DNA of 64,000 nucleotides from Haloarcula sp. CBA1127 (lineage in GTDB: Archaea > Halobacteriota > Halobacteria > Halobacteriales > Haloarculaceae). Below the pieces are notes generated by a model. That model was not told where the DNA came from. It worked only from the letters and a program-made list of their open reading frames with translations, and did not search any database. The stretch lies in contig NZ_BCNB01000006.1 of NCBI RefSeq assembly GCF_001485575.1, positions 1,674,001-1,738,000 on the forward strand, written 5' to 3'. Below, piece after piece: positions 26,037 to 34,990 of this stretch. A program made the position numbers and the translations under genes. The first letter of the stretch is position 1. Each line of letters begins with the position of its first letter.

Positions 26037-26090
26037 CGGTACTGGTCGGCAGTAACCGTCTGTCCTAAGCTATTCTCACGCGGTAGCTGT

Positions 26091-26121
26091 CAGGAGACGA
26101 GCCTCCTGCAGAGTCGTTTTT
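26091..26121 (+). terminator. Hairpin plus T-run terminator after the VOC gene
   Basis: CAGGAG (26091-26096) and CTCCTG (26103-26108) form a perfect stem with a six-base loop, followed by five T at 26117-26121. Confidence 0.6.
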
Positions 26122-26151
26122 GAGCCAGCAGTCAGGGTCTGTGAAGCCCTG

Positions 26152-26232
26152 GGTCTCAGGACAGGAGACCATCTCCGATATGTAGATCTGGGGCGTCAGA
26201 CACCCGAATGACGGTCCTGTTCTAGATCTACA
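26152..26232. repeat. Two inverted repeats upstream of the first S-layer gene
   Basis: GGTCTC/GAGACC (26152-26157, 26165-26170) makes a short hairpin. A perfect nine-base pair of arms TGTAGATCT (26181-26189) and AGATCTACA (26224-26232) encloses 34 bases. No gene is seen between 26122 and 26308. The repeats may be regulatory or remnants of a mobile element; neither is shown. Confidence 0.45.
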
Positions 26233-26308
26233 GGCTTCTTATGTCACATCTAATCGACATAGACAGTGCTTCTCTAACCTGACCATTCATGACAATCAGA
26301 TATTCTTA

Positions 26309-26323
26309 CCACAAAACATTTAC
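26309..26323 (+). promoter_or_regulatory. Promoter of S-layer gene 1
   Basis: CCACAAAACATTTAC is nearly identical to a block upstream of the second S-layer gene (30051-30065) and lies at the same distance (50 versus 48 nt) from the conserved leader ATG. It reads as BRE plus TATA, giving a start near 26345-26350 and a leader of about 115 nt. Confidence 0.6.
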
Positions 26324-26358
26324 AACAGACACCTATCGTATAGACTGTACCCCTACCC

Positions 26359-26451
26359 ATGGCGCCAGAAGTGAGTACACCGGTCCGGTCTACACGCGAT
26401 CGCGCTGATTGCGTTCCGACCACGTGGAAAACTGCTGGGGTCGCCCGATAG
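26359..26451 (+). other. 30-codon upstream reading frame in the S-layer gene 1 leader
   Basis: An ATG at 26359 opens a 30-codon frame ending in TAG at 26449-26451, 12 nt before the S-layer ATG. The peptide would begin MAPEVSTPVRS and end VPTTWKTAGVAR. The second S-layer gene has an equal-length frame at the same place. Whether it is translated is unknown; RNA structure could equally explain the conservation. Confidence 0.4.
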
Positions 26452-26463
26452 CAAACACAAACT

Positions 26464-29208
26464 ATGACAGGAAATTCAGATAAGATTCGCAGCCTGTTTC
26501 TGACGGCGCTGATGGTCTTCTCGGTATTCGCCGGGACCGTCGCGTTCTCCGGTGGCGCAGCTGCCGCCGCGAACGTCTCCGTCGACCAGGCAGTCGAATA
26601 TAACAGCGGAACAGTTGAATTGGCATTTGATGGCGGCGTTGGAAGCGTCGCTTCCGGTGACGTCACAGTCTTCGTTGACGGCAACTCAAACCCGAGCAAC
26701 TTCGTCAGCGGCAACCCGTCCCTTTCGGACAATGATGGCGACGGCCGCCTTCAAATCGATCTTGACGACGACGTTCAGCCGAACCGCAACCTGACCATCA
26801 AGGTCACCGGTCTGACTGGTGGCGATGGCACGGTCGTTGCCGAGGACATCGATGTCACGTCGACAACGATTGATTCCTTCGGCAGTGACTCGGCTCGATC
26901 GTACAACGTCAACGTCTACCGTGGCGAAACAGTTGCCGTGGTGAACGACACCAACGGTGGCAATGTCTTCGTCGAAGAAGACCAAGGTAGCATTGTCTCC
27001 GACGACACGTACGAGACCAACAGTCAGGTCTACACCATTGATACCGAAAACCTCGACAGCGGTGAGCGCTACAACGTCTCGGTCAAACCACAGGACGACT
27101 CTGCTGGTGAAGCTGGCTTCAAGCTCAGCGACCTCGATCTGAACGTCGAAGCTGACGACAATGACATCACTGACGAGGACGAGGTCATCGCTAACGTCAC
27201 CATCACCCGTGGTGGCCAGCCGGCCAACGCGACTCTGTTCGCCGATGACGGCGACAAAGTCGACACGATTGTCAAGGACCGTCTCTCCGGTAACGATGAG
27301 ACGGACTTCATCTTCGACAACATCAGCAGCTACGACGGCTTCGACGCTGATGATGGTCCGTACACGATCAACGTGACGGACAACCAGACTGGCGTCACAG
27401 CCAGCACCGACCAGATCAACGTCTCCGAAGCTGGCGACGGTGATGCCAGCTTCGAGAGCAGTGTTGTCAACGACGATCGTGGTGATGTGGTCAACATCAC
27501 CTACCAGCTCGATAACGAAGATGAGGCTGTTGTCTTCGTCGGCGACGACGAGGACGACAACTACGCAATCTCCGGAACTATCGAGGACGACGACGGTGAC
27601 GGCGAAGTCACTGTCTCGTTCAACAGCTACCTCGCCGGCACGAGCGGTATCAGTGGCATCTCCGCCAGCGATATCCTCTACGTTGAGGGTGACGACGAGA
27701 TCACTGGTGTCGAAGAGGGTGGCTCCTTCAGTCGCAGCAACCTAGACGACGAGACGATTGAAGCCTCCAGCTACAACCTGAACGTCACTGCAGGCACGTC
27801 TCAGGAAGACAGCGCTGACTCCGTCGGAACGCTCCGACTGAGCGAGCGCTCCACTGAAAACATCCGTACCTGGGTGGCCCCACAGGATGCTGATCTCGAC
27901 GATGACGATATCGACATTCGTGATCGTATCGACCAGAACCTGACCCAGTCGAACGACATCGCTGACGGTGACCTCGTTGTCCACCAGATCGTTGCTTCTG
28001 GTGTCGAAGGCCCGCTCGCCTACGAAGAGGAAGTCAACAGCTCCTCCAGCACGACCCAAGCGTTCCTCCGGTCGACTGCTGGCGGCGCTAATAACAACGA
28101 CGTATTCAACCTCACCGTCAACCGTAGCGATGTCGGTGCAAACGCAGATCAGGACCCGCTCGTCCTCAACAGCTCCAACGTTGTTGTTGTCGACGACCCT
28201 GACAACAACACGTACTTCGTCGCTGTGGAGACCCAGAACGCAGAATTCGAGAGCGGCACGGCGATCCGCGAGGATGACGAAGATGACGAGCTCACGGCCA
28301 ACTTCACCGTGTCGCAGGACACTGGCCTGAGCGACGACAACGACAGCGCTGATGTGGAGTACAGCATCGTTGACCGCGACGCAACCATCGACACGACCAA
28401 CGGTCTCGTGCTGGTGCAGGCTGCCGCTGACCAGCAGATTACTGGAACGACCACGGTCGCGCCTGGCTCCGAATTTGAGGTCCAGATCGAATCCGAGAGT
28501 GAGTCCAACCCGTTCCTCGACCGACCTGAAGCGACTGTCGACGCGGACGGTACGTTCACTGCCACGGCCGACTTCAGTGACTACTCGGCAGGAACGAACT
28601 TCACCACTCAGACGCTCGATGTCGACGGTGACGAGCTCGGTGACGAAGAAGACGGACAGATCACCGATGCAGACACGGCCACTGTGAGCATCAGTGACCA
28701 GGAATCCGACGGTAGCGAAGTCGTCGTCGACAGCGCGCAGCTGTCCGCCGGTGGCTTCATCGCTGTCCATGCCGGTAACGCATCCGGCGACGTCGTCGGG
28801 AACTCCGAATACCTCGAGGCAGGCAGCCACGAGGACATCACGATCACGCTCGACGAACCGATGGACGAGGACTTCACGGCGGTCGCAATGCCGCACCTCG
28901 ACACCAACGGTAACGAAGCGTACGACTTCCCGGACGCTGACGGTCCGTACACCGCCAACGGCTCCGCCGTTACGGACAGTGCGAACGTGACCATCGCCAC
29001 CGAGGACACGCCTACGGACACGGAAGAGCCGACGGAAACCGAAACGGAACCGCCGGCAACCGACGAGGAAACTGACGCACCGGCAACCGATGAGCCGGCA
29101 ACCGAGGAAACCGAGACCACGGAAGCGTCCGGTCCCGGCTTCACGGCAGCCATCGCGCTCATCGCGCTCGTCGCTGCTGCACTCCTCGCCGTCCGACGCG
29201 ACAACTAA
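26464..29208 (+). CDS. S-layer glycoprotein 1
   Basis: A 914-residue major cell-surface glycoprotein. A Sec-type signal peptide (LFLTALMVFSVFAGTVAFSGGAAAA) is followed by haloarchaeal S-layer repeats rich in Asp and Gly, many N-x-S/T sites, a conserved BGTF-like surface domain near residues 740-830, a Thr/Glu/Pro-rich, probably O-glycosylated spacer (EEPTETETEPPATD), and a PGF-CTERM tail: PGF, a hydrophobic helix, and RRDN. ArtA is expected to cut near PGF and attach a lipid. The gene has a long conserved leader and a hairpin terminator and is nearly identical in large blocks to the second copy at 30203. Commonly named csg in this group. Confidence 0.93.
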   Translation: MTGNSDKIRSLFLTALMVFSVFAGTVAFSGGAAAAANVSVDQAVEYNSGTVELAFDGGVGSVASGDVTVFVDGNSNPSNFVSGNPSLSDNDGDGRLQIDLDDDVQPNRNLTIKVTGLTGGDGTVVAEDIDVTSTTIDSFGSDSARSYNVNVYRGETVAVVNDTNGGNVFVEEDQGSIVSDDTYETNSQVYTIDTENLDSGERYNVSVKPQDDSAGEAGFKLSDLDLNVEADDNDITDEDEVIANVTITRGGQPANATLFADDGDKVDTIVKDRLSGNDETDFIFDNISSYDGFDADDGPYTINVTDNQTGVTASTDQINVSEAGDGDASFESSVVNDDRGDVVNITYQLDNEDEAVVFVGDDEDDNYAISGTIEDDDGDGEVTVSFNSYLAGTSGISGISASDILYVEGDDEITGVEEGGSFSRSNLDDETIEASSYNLNVTAGTSQEDSADSVGTLRLSERSTENIRTWVAPQDADLDDDDIDIRDRIDQNLTQSNDIADGDLVVHQIVASGVEGPLAYEEEVNSSSSTTQAFLRSTAGGANNNDVFNLTVNRSDVGANADQDPLVLNSSNVVVVDDPDNNTYFVAVETQNAEFESGTAIREDDEDDELTANFTVSQDTGLSDDNDSADVEYSIVDRDATIDTTNGLVLVQAAADQQITGTTTVAPGSEFEVQIESESESNPFLDRPEATVDADGTFTATADFSDYSAGTNFTTQTLDVDGDELGDEEDGQITDADTATVSISDQESDGSEVVVDSAQLSAGGFIAVHAGNASGDVVGNSEYLEAGSHEDITITLDEPMDEDFTAVAMPHLDTNGNEAYDFPDADGPYTANGSAVTDSANVTIATEDTPTDTEEPTETETEPPATDEETDAPATDEPATEETETTEASGPGFTAAIALIALVAAALLAVRRDN

Positions 29209-29246
29209 CCGGAACTACTCCGGTCCCTGAACATCGGTTTTTCTTT
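29208..29246 (+). terminator. Hairpin terminator of S-layer gene 1
   Basis: ACCGGA (29208-29213, using the last base of the stop codon) pairs with TCCGGT (29219-29224) around a five-base loop; a T-rich run follows at 29238-29246. The second S-layer gene has the same structure with a compensatory change. Confidence 0.8.
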
Positions 29247-30050
29247 CGCGCGTGCGCAAGCAGTGCCAACAGACTACAAAACGGCCCATACTTGTTGTAG
29301 CCAGAGTGTTATCCGGGTCGCTTCTGAACGGCTAATTGCTGGTCCGCAGTCGTGATTGGGTCACTGTGAGGGTAGCTTCGGCAATCGACCTTGTGTTCGT
29401 AGATCGCATAGGACGGCGTTCTCAGCGGGACAGCGCTACCCGTGGCGCTCATCATGTACTGCCGGTCGACCTACGTTTTGTTGCGGTTGCAGTTGATAAT
29501 CGCTGCACCCGGTCTCCGTGTCTTTACGACACTGGCCGGGAACTTCGTGATGTCCCCGGCCGCTTGCAGCGTTGAGAACCAAGTCGTATGGCTCTTGTGA
29601 GAGGCTCGTTTGGAGGACGCTTCGAGCATCAAAGTCAACCTATCCGGGCGTTCAGAATTCACATCCGCGACCGTCTCTGTTGGTGTCCGATCTTCTCCGA
29701 ACAATACACGCCGGTCTGTGGCGTTCCTTGTGCTCCTCATATAGTTGCGCCAGCTCTTGGCTATCTGTTTTCATTTCAGCTGTATTACTCCCCACCAATC
29801 ACTGATAGCCGATTCCGGTTTTCATGATACCGAGATATCGCTTGCAGGCCACAGCAACATCGGACCTCGCGTTCATCGCCAGGCAGTGGAACGAACGTCG
29901 CTCGAATCAGGAGACAGAGGCGTATCTCAACCGGGGTGTTTTTCTATCCAATTTTTGAACAAGTCAGATAGACTTCCATATCAGGCCTAAATGTATGTCC
30001 AAAAACATTATTGAATAACTATTACTTGTAGTATACTTACCAACATTATT
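29247..30050. other. About 800 bp without a recognisable gene between the S-layer genes
   Basis: Several frames of 60-90 codons exist (for example minus strand 29471-29740), but their codon use is unlike neighbouring genes, none is recognised, and overlapping frames on both strands are similar in length. Around 29980-30050 the DNA is AT-rich, leading into the second S-layer promoter. It may contain decayed gene or mobile-element remnants; I see no inverted-repeat ends or transposase motif. Confidence 0.4.
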
Positions 30051-30065
30051 CCACAAAGCATTTAC
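30051..30065 (+). promoter_or_regulatory. Promoter of S-layer gene 2
   Basis: CCACAAAGCATTTAC matches the block at 26309-26323 with one change and stands 48 nt before the leader ATG. It is the likely BRE/TATA for a leader of about 115 nt. Confidence 0.6.
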
Positions 30066-30098
30066 CACACTTCGGGCAATGTACCGATACCCCTACCC

Positions 30099-30191
30099 AT
30101 GACGCCAGAAGTGAGTACGCCGGTCCGGTCTATGCGTGGCCTCGGTGGTCACGTTCCGACCACGTGGAAAACTGCTGGGGTCGCCCGATAG
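30099..30191 (+). other. 30-codon upstream reading frame in the S-layer gene 2 leader
   Basis: The frame from ATG 30099 to TAG 30189-30191 has 30 codons, the same as in copy 1, and ends 11 nt before the S-layer ATG. It begins MTPEVSTPVRS and ends VPTTWKTAGVAR; the six or seven middle residues differ completely from copy 1 without any change in length. Confidence 0.4.
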
Positions 30192-30202
30192 CAAACACAA
30201 AC

Positions 30203-32962
30203 ATGACAGATACAAGCGAAAAAATCCGCAGCCTGTTTCTGACGGCGCTGATGGTCTTCTCGGTATTTGCCGGGACCATCGCGTTCTCCGGTGGCGCAGC
30301 CGCCGCCGCGAACGTCAGCGTTCAGCAGGCAGTCGAATATAACGACGGTACAGTTGAATTGGCATTTGATGGCGGCACTGGGAGTGTCGCTCCCGGCGAC
30401 GTCACAGTCTTCGTTGACGGCAACTCAAACCCGAGCAACTTCGTCAGCGGCAACCCGTCCCTTTCGGACAATGATGGCGACGGACGTCTTCAGATCGATC
30501 TTGACGACGACGTTCAGCCGAACCGCAACCTGACCATCAAGGTCAGCAATCTCGGCGGTGACTCGGTCGTTGCCGAAGACATCGACGTCACGTCGACGTC
30601 GATCACGTCCTTCGGCAGTGACTCGGCTCGATCGTACAACATCAACGTCTACCGTGGCGAAACAGTTGCCGTGGTGAACGACACCAACGGTGGCAATGTC
30701 TTCGTCGAAGAAGACCAGGGTAGCATTGTCTCCGACGACACGTACGAGGCCAACAGTCAGGTCTACACTGTCGACACGGAAAACCTCGACACTGGTCAGC
30801 GCTACAACGTCTCGGTCTCGCCGCAGAACGACTCTGTCGGTGAAGCCGGCTTCAAGGTCAGCGATCTCGACCTGAACGTCGAAGCTGACGACAATGACAT
30901 CACCGACGAGGACGATGTCATCGCCAACGTCACCATCACTCGCGGTGGCCAGCCGGCCAACGCGACTCTGTTCGCCGATGACGGCGACAAAGTCGACACG
31001 ATTGTCAAGAAACGTCTCTCCGGTAACGATGAGACGGACTTCATCTTCGGCAACATCAGCAGCTACGACGGCTTCGACGCTGATGATGGTCCGTACACGA
31101 TCAACGTGACGGACAACCAGACTGGCGTCACAGCCAGCACCAGCCAGATCAACGTCTCCGAAGCTGAAGACGGCGACGCCAGCTTCGAGAGCAGCGTTGT
31201 GACGGACGAGCGTGGTGACGTGGCGAACATCACCTACCAGCTCGATAACGAAGACGAAGCTGTTGTCTTCGTCGGCGACGACGAGGACGACAACTACGCA
31301 ATCTCCGGAACTATCGAGGACGACGACGGTGACGGCGAAGTCACTGTCTCGTTCAACAGCTACCTCGCCGGTGGTAGCAGCGATGTCGGAGCTGGCTTCA
31401 GTAGTGCCAGTGTTTCCGCTAGCGATATCCTCTACGTTGAGGGTGACGACGAGATCACTGGTGTCGAAGAGCACGGCACCTTCGAACGCACCAACCTTAG
31501 CGAAGAGACAATTGAAGCCTCCAGCTACAACCTGAACGTCACTGCAGGCACGTCTCAGGACAGTAGCGCTGACTCCGTCGGAACGCTCCGACTGAGCGAG
31601 CGTTCCACTGAGAGCATGCGTAGCTGGGTGGCCCCACAGGACGCTGAGCTCGACGATGACGATATCGACATTCGTGATCGTATCGGCCAGAACCTGACTC
31701 AATCGAACAACATCGCTGACGGTGACCTCGTTGTCCACCAGATCGTTGCTTCTGGTGTCGAAGGCCCGCTCGCCTACGAAGAGGAAGTCAACAGCTCCTC
31801 CAGCACGACCCAGGCGTTCCTCCGGTCGACTGCTGGTGGCCCTGGTAACAACGACGCGTTCAACCTCACCGTCAACCGCACTGATGTCGGTGCAAACGCA
31901 GATGAGGATCCGCTTGACCTCAACAGCACCAACGTCGTTGTTGTCGACGACCCTGACAACAACACGTACTTCGTCGCTGTGAAGACGGAGCAAGCGAACT
32001 TCTCCAGCGGCGTTCCGATCCGCGACGACGACGAAGATGACGTCCTTACGGCCAACTTCACCGTGTCGCAGGACACTGGTCTGGCCGAAGACAACGACGG
32101 CATCGAAGACAGTTACAGCATCGTTGACCGCGATGCAACTCTCGACACGGCTAACGGCCTCGTGCAGGCTCAGGCTGCCGCTGACCAGCAGGTTACCGGA
32201 ACGACCACGGTCGCGCCTGGCTCCGAGCTTGAGGTTGAAGTCGAGTCCGAGAGTGACTCCAACCCGTTCCTTGACCGACCTGAAGCGACTGTCGGCCAGA
32301 ACGGTACGTACACCGCTACGGTTGACTTCAGCGCCTACTCGGCAGGAACGAACTTCACCGCTCAGACGCTCGACGTCGACGGTGACAACCTCGGTGACGA
32401 GGAAGACGGACAGCTCACCGATTCGGACACGGCCACTGTGAGTATCAGTGACCAGGAATCCGACGGTAGCGAAGTCGTCGTCGACAGCGCACAGCTGTCC
32501 GCCGGTGGCTTCATCGCAGTCCACGCCGGTAACGCATCCGGCGACGTCGTCGGGAACTCCGAGTACCTCGAGGCAGGCAGCCACGAGGACATCACGATCA
32601 CGCTCGACGAGCCGATGGACGAGGACTTCACTGCGGTCGCAATGCCGCACCTCGACACCAACGGCAACGAAGCGTACGACTTCCCTGGCGCTGACGGTCC
32701 GTACACCGCTAACGGCTCCGCCGTTACGGACAGTGCGAACGTGACTGTTGGCACCGAGGAAGAGCCGACGGCCACGGAAGAGCCGACGGAAACCGAAACG
32801 GAACCGCCGGCAACCGAGGAGCAGACTGAGGAGACCACCACCATGGACTCCGGAACCGACGAAGCTGAGACCACGGAAGCGTCCGGTCCCGGCTTCACGG
32901 CAGCCATCGCGCTCATCGCGCTCGTCGCTGCTGCACTCCTCGCTGTCCGACGCGACAACTAA
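30203..32962 (+). CDS. S-layer glycoprotein 2
   Basis: A 919-residue tandem paralogue of the S-layer protein at 26464. Signal peptide, Asp-rich repeats, the acidic BGTF-like domain and PGF-CTERM tail (SGPGFTAAIALIALVAAALL, then RRDN) are shared. Differences cluster in short blocks: after residue about 390 (GGSSDVGAGFSSASV versus a shorter form), around residue 620-670, and in the Thr-rich spacer (EEQTEETTTMDSGTDEAE). Other blocks are identical at the DNA level over dozens of bases. ATG 30203 is chosen; an in-frame GTG at 30164 lies in the leader and is out of frame in copy 1, so it is not a conserved start. Confidence 0.93.
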   Translation: MTDTSEKIRSLFLTALMVFSVFAGTIAFSGGAAAAANVSVQQAVEYNDGTVELAFDGGTGSVAPGDVTVFVDGNSNPSNFVSGNPSLSDNDGDGRLQIDLDDDVQPNRNLTIKVSNLGGDSVVAEDIDVTSTSITSFGSDSARSYNINVYRGETVAVVNDTNGGNVFVEEDQGSIVSDDTYEANSQVYTVDTENLDTGQRYNVSVSPQNDSVGEAGFKVSDLDLNVEADDNDITDEDDVIANVTITRGGQPANATLFADDGDKVDTIVKKRLSGNDETDFIFGNISSYDGFDADDGPYTINVTDNQTGVTASTSQINVSEAEDGDASFESSVVTDERGDVANITYQLDNEDEAVVFVGDDEDDNYAISGTIEDDDGDGEVTVSFNSYLAGGSSDVGAGFSSASVSASDILYVEGDDEITGVEEHGTFERTNLSEETIEASSYNLNVTAGTSQDSSADSVGTLRLSERSTESMRSWVAPQDAELDDDDIDIRDRIGQNLTQSNNIADGDLVVHQIVASGVEGPLAYEEEVNSSSSTTQAFLRSTAGGPGNNDAFNLTVNRTDVGANADEDPLDLNSTNVVVVDDPDNNTYFVAVKTEQANFSSGVPIRDDDEDDVLTANFTVSQDTGLAEDNDGIEDSYSIVDRDATLDTANGLVQAQAAADQQVTGTTTVAPGSELEVEVESESDSNPFLDRPEATVGQNGTYTATVDFSAYSAGTNFTAQTLDVDGDNLGDEEDGQLTDSDTATVSISDQESDGSEVVVDSAQLSAGGFIAVHAGNASGDVVGNSEYLEAGSHEDITITLDEPMDEDFTAVAMPHLDTNGNEAYDFPGADGPYTANGSAVTDSANVTVGTEEEPTATEEPTETETEPPATEEQTEETTTMDSGTDEAETTEASGPGFTAAIALIALVAAALLAVRRDN

Positions 32963-33001
32963 CTGGAATCGCTCCAGTCCCTGAACACCGTTCTTTCTTT
33001 T
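32962..33001 (+). terminator. Hairpin terminator of S-layer gene 2
   Basis: ACTGGA (32962-32967) pairs with TCCAGT (32973-32978) around a five-base loop, followed by a T-rich run at 32991-33001. It sits exactly where the first copy has its terminator. Confidence 0.8.
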
Positions 33002-33109
33002 GCGCGCTACGCCGGTAGCGGCGGCGCTGCCGTTGACTCGTTCTGACGACGACACCGCACAGTAGCGCAACGACAAAACATATACGCCGGTTTGGCTAAC
33101 GTACGAGCA

Positions 33110-34111
33110 ATGAGTGAGACAGTCCTGCAGACGGGCGTCGACATCGCTGGACTGTCGTTCGACCCGGTCACGGTCTCGGAACCGCTGATGTGGCTTGTTC
33201 TTGTGGCGTTTCTGGGAAGCGTAGCCATTGCCCAGTACGACGAGGGACTTGCTCGCCCAGTTGGAACGGGCGGCTGGGTTCTGTTCGCAGCGTACTGGCT
33301 CGTTCTGGCACCACACTTCATCTTGATACAGAAAAGCGTCGTCGAGGGGCTGGGAAGCGTCATCGCCGTTCCACTGTCGCTGTACACCGGCTACTTACTC
33401 TGGAACGGCCGGGAGTCGCTGCTGGTGTTGACCCGTGCCATCGGCATCATGGGCGTCATCTACGTGCCCTTCCTCACTATTGGACCACTCCGCCAGACAA
33501 TCATCGAAATCGTCACCGATCAGGTCGTCTTCCTGATGACGCTCATCGGGTACGACCCAATGGTGGTTGACGGGCTCTCGCACAACGGCATCGATATCGC
33601 GTCGAAACAGTACCCCTACGAGAACACGTTCTGGTTCGACGGGAACGAGCGGCCGATAACGTACACTATCATTCTGGCCTGTACGGGTATCGGCAGCATC
33701 TCCATCTTCGCCGGCGGAATACTGGCAGTCAAGGCACCGTGGCGGCGGAAGCTTCGCGTGCTGGTCGTGGCCGTCGGCATCATCTACGTACTGAATCTCA
33801 TTCGGAACCTCGGCATCGCGCTGGCATTTGGCCTCCAGAAAGCGCAGTTCTTCCCGGGAACGGTCATGGCGCTGTTCGGCCTCAGCGACGCACAGCTGGT
33901 GTCCTACTACATCGTCGACCGGATGCTGGCGCAGTTCGGCTCAGTCATCGTCCTCGTTGGGCTGACGTGGGTGCTGATGCGGGAGCTACCGGAGCTCACT
34001 GTTATCATCGAGGACCTCCTGTTTCTGGTGACCGGAACCGAGTACGACCTTGGAACGACATTCGAAAAGGACCAGTCGGAGTCGGGTCCTGCGACGCCCG
34101 GTGACGACTGA
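33110..34111 (+). CDS. artA: Archaeosortase A
   Basis: A 333-residue multi-pass membrane transpeptidase-like enzyme that recognises PGF-CTERM proteins, removes the C-terminal helix and enables lipid attachment at the cell surface. About eight helices are visible. The catalytic set is present: Cys191 in ILACTGIGSISIFAGG, Arg232 in LIRNLGIA and Arg271 in VDRMLAQFG; the 41- and 39-residue spacings match the Cys173, Arg214 and Arg253 I recall for Haloferax ArtA. The ATG at 33110 starts MSETVLQTG; an earlier frame start adds six residues. It lies about 150 nt after an S-layer gene that encodes a predicted substrate. Confidence 0.93.
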   Translation: MSETVLQTGVDIAGLSFDPVTVSEPLMWLVLVAFLGSVAIAQYDEGLARPVGTGGWVLFAAYWLVLAPHFILIQKSVVEGLGSVIAVPLSLYTGYLLWNGRESLLVLTRAIGIMGVIYVPFLTIGPLRQTIIEIVTDQVVFLMTLIGYDPMVVDGLSHNGIDIASKQYPYENTFWFDGNERPITYTIILACTGIGSISIFAGGILAVKAPWRRKLRVLVVAVGIIYVLNLIRNLGIALAFGLQKAQFFPGTVMALFGLSDAQLVSYYIVDRMLAQFGSVIVLVGLTWVLMRELPELTVIIEDLLFLVTGTEYDLGTTFEKDQSESGPATPGDD

Positions 34112-34135
34112 ACTGCGTTGCAGAACCGACGCTCG

Positions 34136-34915
34136 CTATTCTAACGCTGCGCCAGCAAGTGACTCCAGTGTATCCGCCTCAAGTGGGTGGAGCGAACCGG
34201 GAATGACAAGCAAATGGAGTGGGTCGCCGAACGTCTGCGTAGCGAGTTCGTCGAGCGTGTCAGCGACCACTAATGGGTCTGGACTGCCAGCTCTGGCCAC
34301 GACAACCCCGAGCGTGTCCGGAAACGGCTCCGACAGCATAGCGGCGGCCTGGCTGGCGGTCATGTACGTGTCGTCGCTCTCGTCCCAGTGGGGGTCGTCG
34401 ACCTTGATGTCGAGGTAGACCAGCGTGTGCAGGTCCCGGTCCCGATTGTCCTTGATGGTAGCGACGACGCTGTCCGGTACGCCGTCACCGCCGTGTGCGT
34501 CCTCGAACGGAAGGGTCGTAGCCTTCCCGAAGCGGTAGTTCTGCAGGCCGGTCAGCGAGCCGGCAGCAGTCTGGGCGGTTGTCCCGTGAACGATTCGGGT
34601 TTCGATACCACGGTCCGCGGCCCGAAGCCGGAGGTCAGTGTGTGTCGTCGAGACCATTGTATCCCCGGCGGTACAGAAGACGACGTTTTCGCTCTCGGCG
34701 GCTTCGAGAATCGGCTCAGGGTCCTGTTCGATGCCGGCTCGGTCCCTGACTTCGATACTCGTCTCCAGTGTGTCCGCCAGCGTTTCGATATCAGTACCGA
34801 TCAGCCGGCTTGTGTAAAATTCAGCGAACACCCGGTCAGCGTCCCGGATGGCGTCGCGGCCCGCGACCGTGACCGAGCGCTCATCATAGAGGCCCAGCCC
34901 GACGAATGTGAGCAT
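34136..34915 (-). CDS. dph5: Diphthine synthase
   Basis: A 259-residue SAM-dependent methyltransferase that methylates the modified histidine of elongation factor 2 on the way to diphthamide. The start MLTFVGLGLYDERSVTVAG is typical, and VFCTAGDTMVSTTH and NYRFGKATTLPF are conserved tetrapyrrole-methylase-fold motifs, with a VIPGSLHPLEADTL end. Length fits archaeal Dph5. It is divergent from trm5, with 75 nt between the starts, and convergent with artA. Confidence 0.95.
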   Translation of the reverse strand: MLTFVGLGLYDERSVTVAGRDAIRDADRVFAEFYTSRLIGTDIETLADTLETSIEVRDRAGIEQDPEPILEAAESENVVFCTAGDTMVSTTHTDLRLRAADRGIETRIVHGTTAQTAAGSLTGLQNYRFGKATTLPFEDAHGGDGVPDSVVATIKDNRDRDLHTLVYLDIKVDDPHWDESDDTYMTASQAAAMLSEPFPDTLGVVVARAGSPDPLVVADTLDELATQTFGDPLHLLVIPGSLHPLEADTLESLAGAALE

Positions 34916-34990
34916 ATCCGAAGTGGGTCGTCGCCGGGGATAAAGGGCGCGAAGCGTCAGGCTTACCGCCCGTGGTCGGGGAGGGGGAGT

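Noticed and set aside
29336-29990. Several 60-90-codon frames between the S-layer genes.
   Set aside because: Overlapping frames on both strands, codon use unlike neighbours, no recognised motif and no transposon ends.
30164-30202. GTG at 30164 as a longer start for S-layer gene 2.
   Set aside because: The extra residues lie in the conserved leader, and the same GTG in copy 1 is out of frame.
30425-33316. A 963-codon open frame on the minus strand opposite S-layer gene 2 (and similar ones opposite gene 1).
   Set aside because: It mirrors the acidic S-layer codons GAC and GTC, which give few stops on the opposite strand; the sense frame has signal peptide, repeats and PGF-CTERM.
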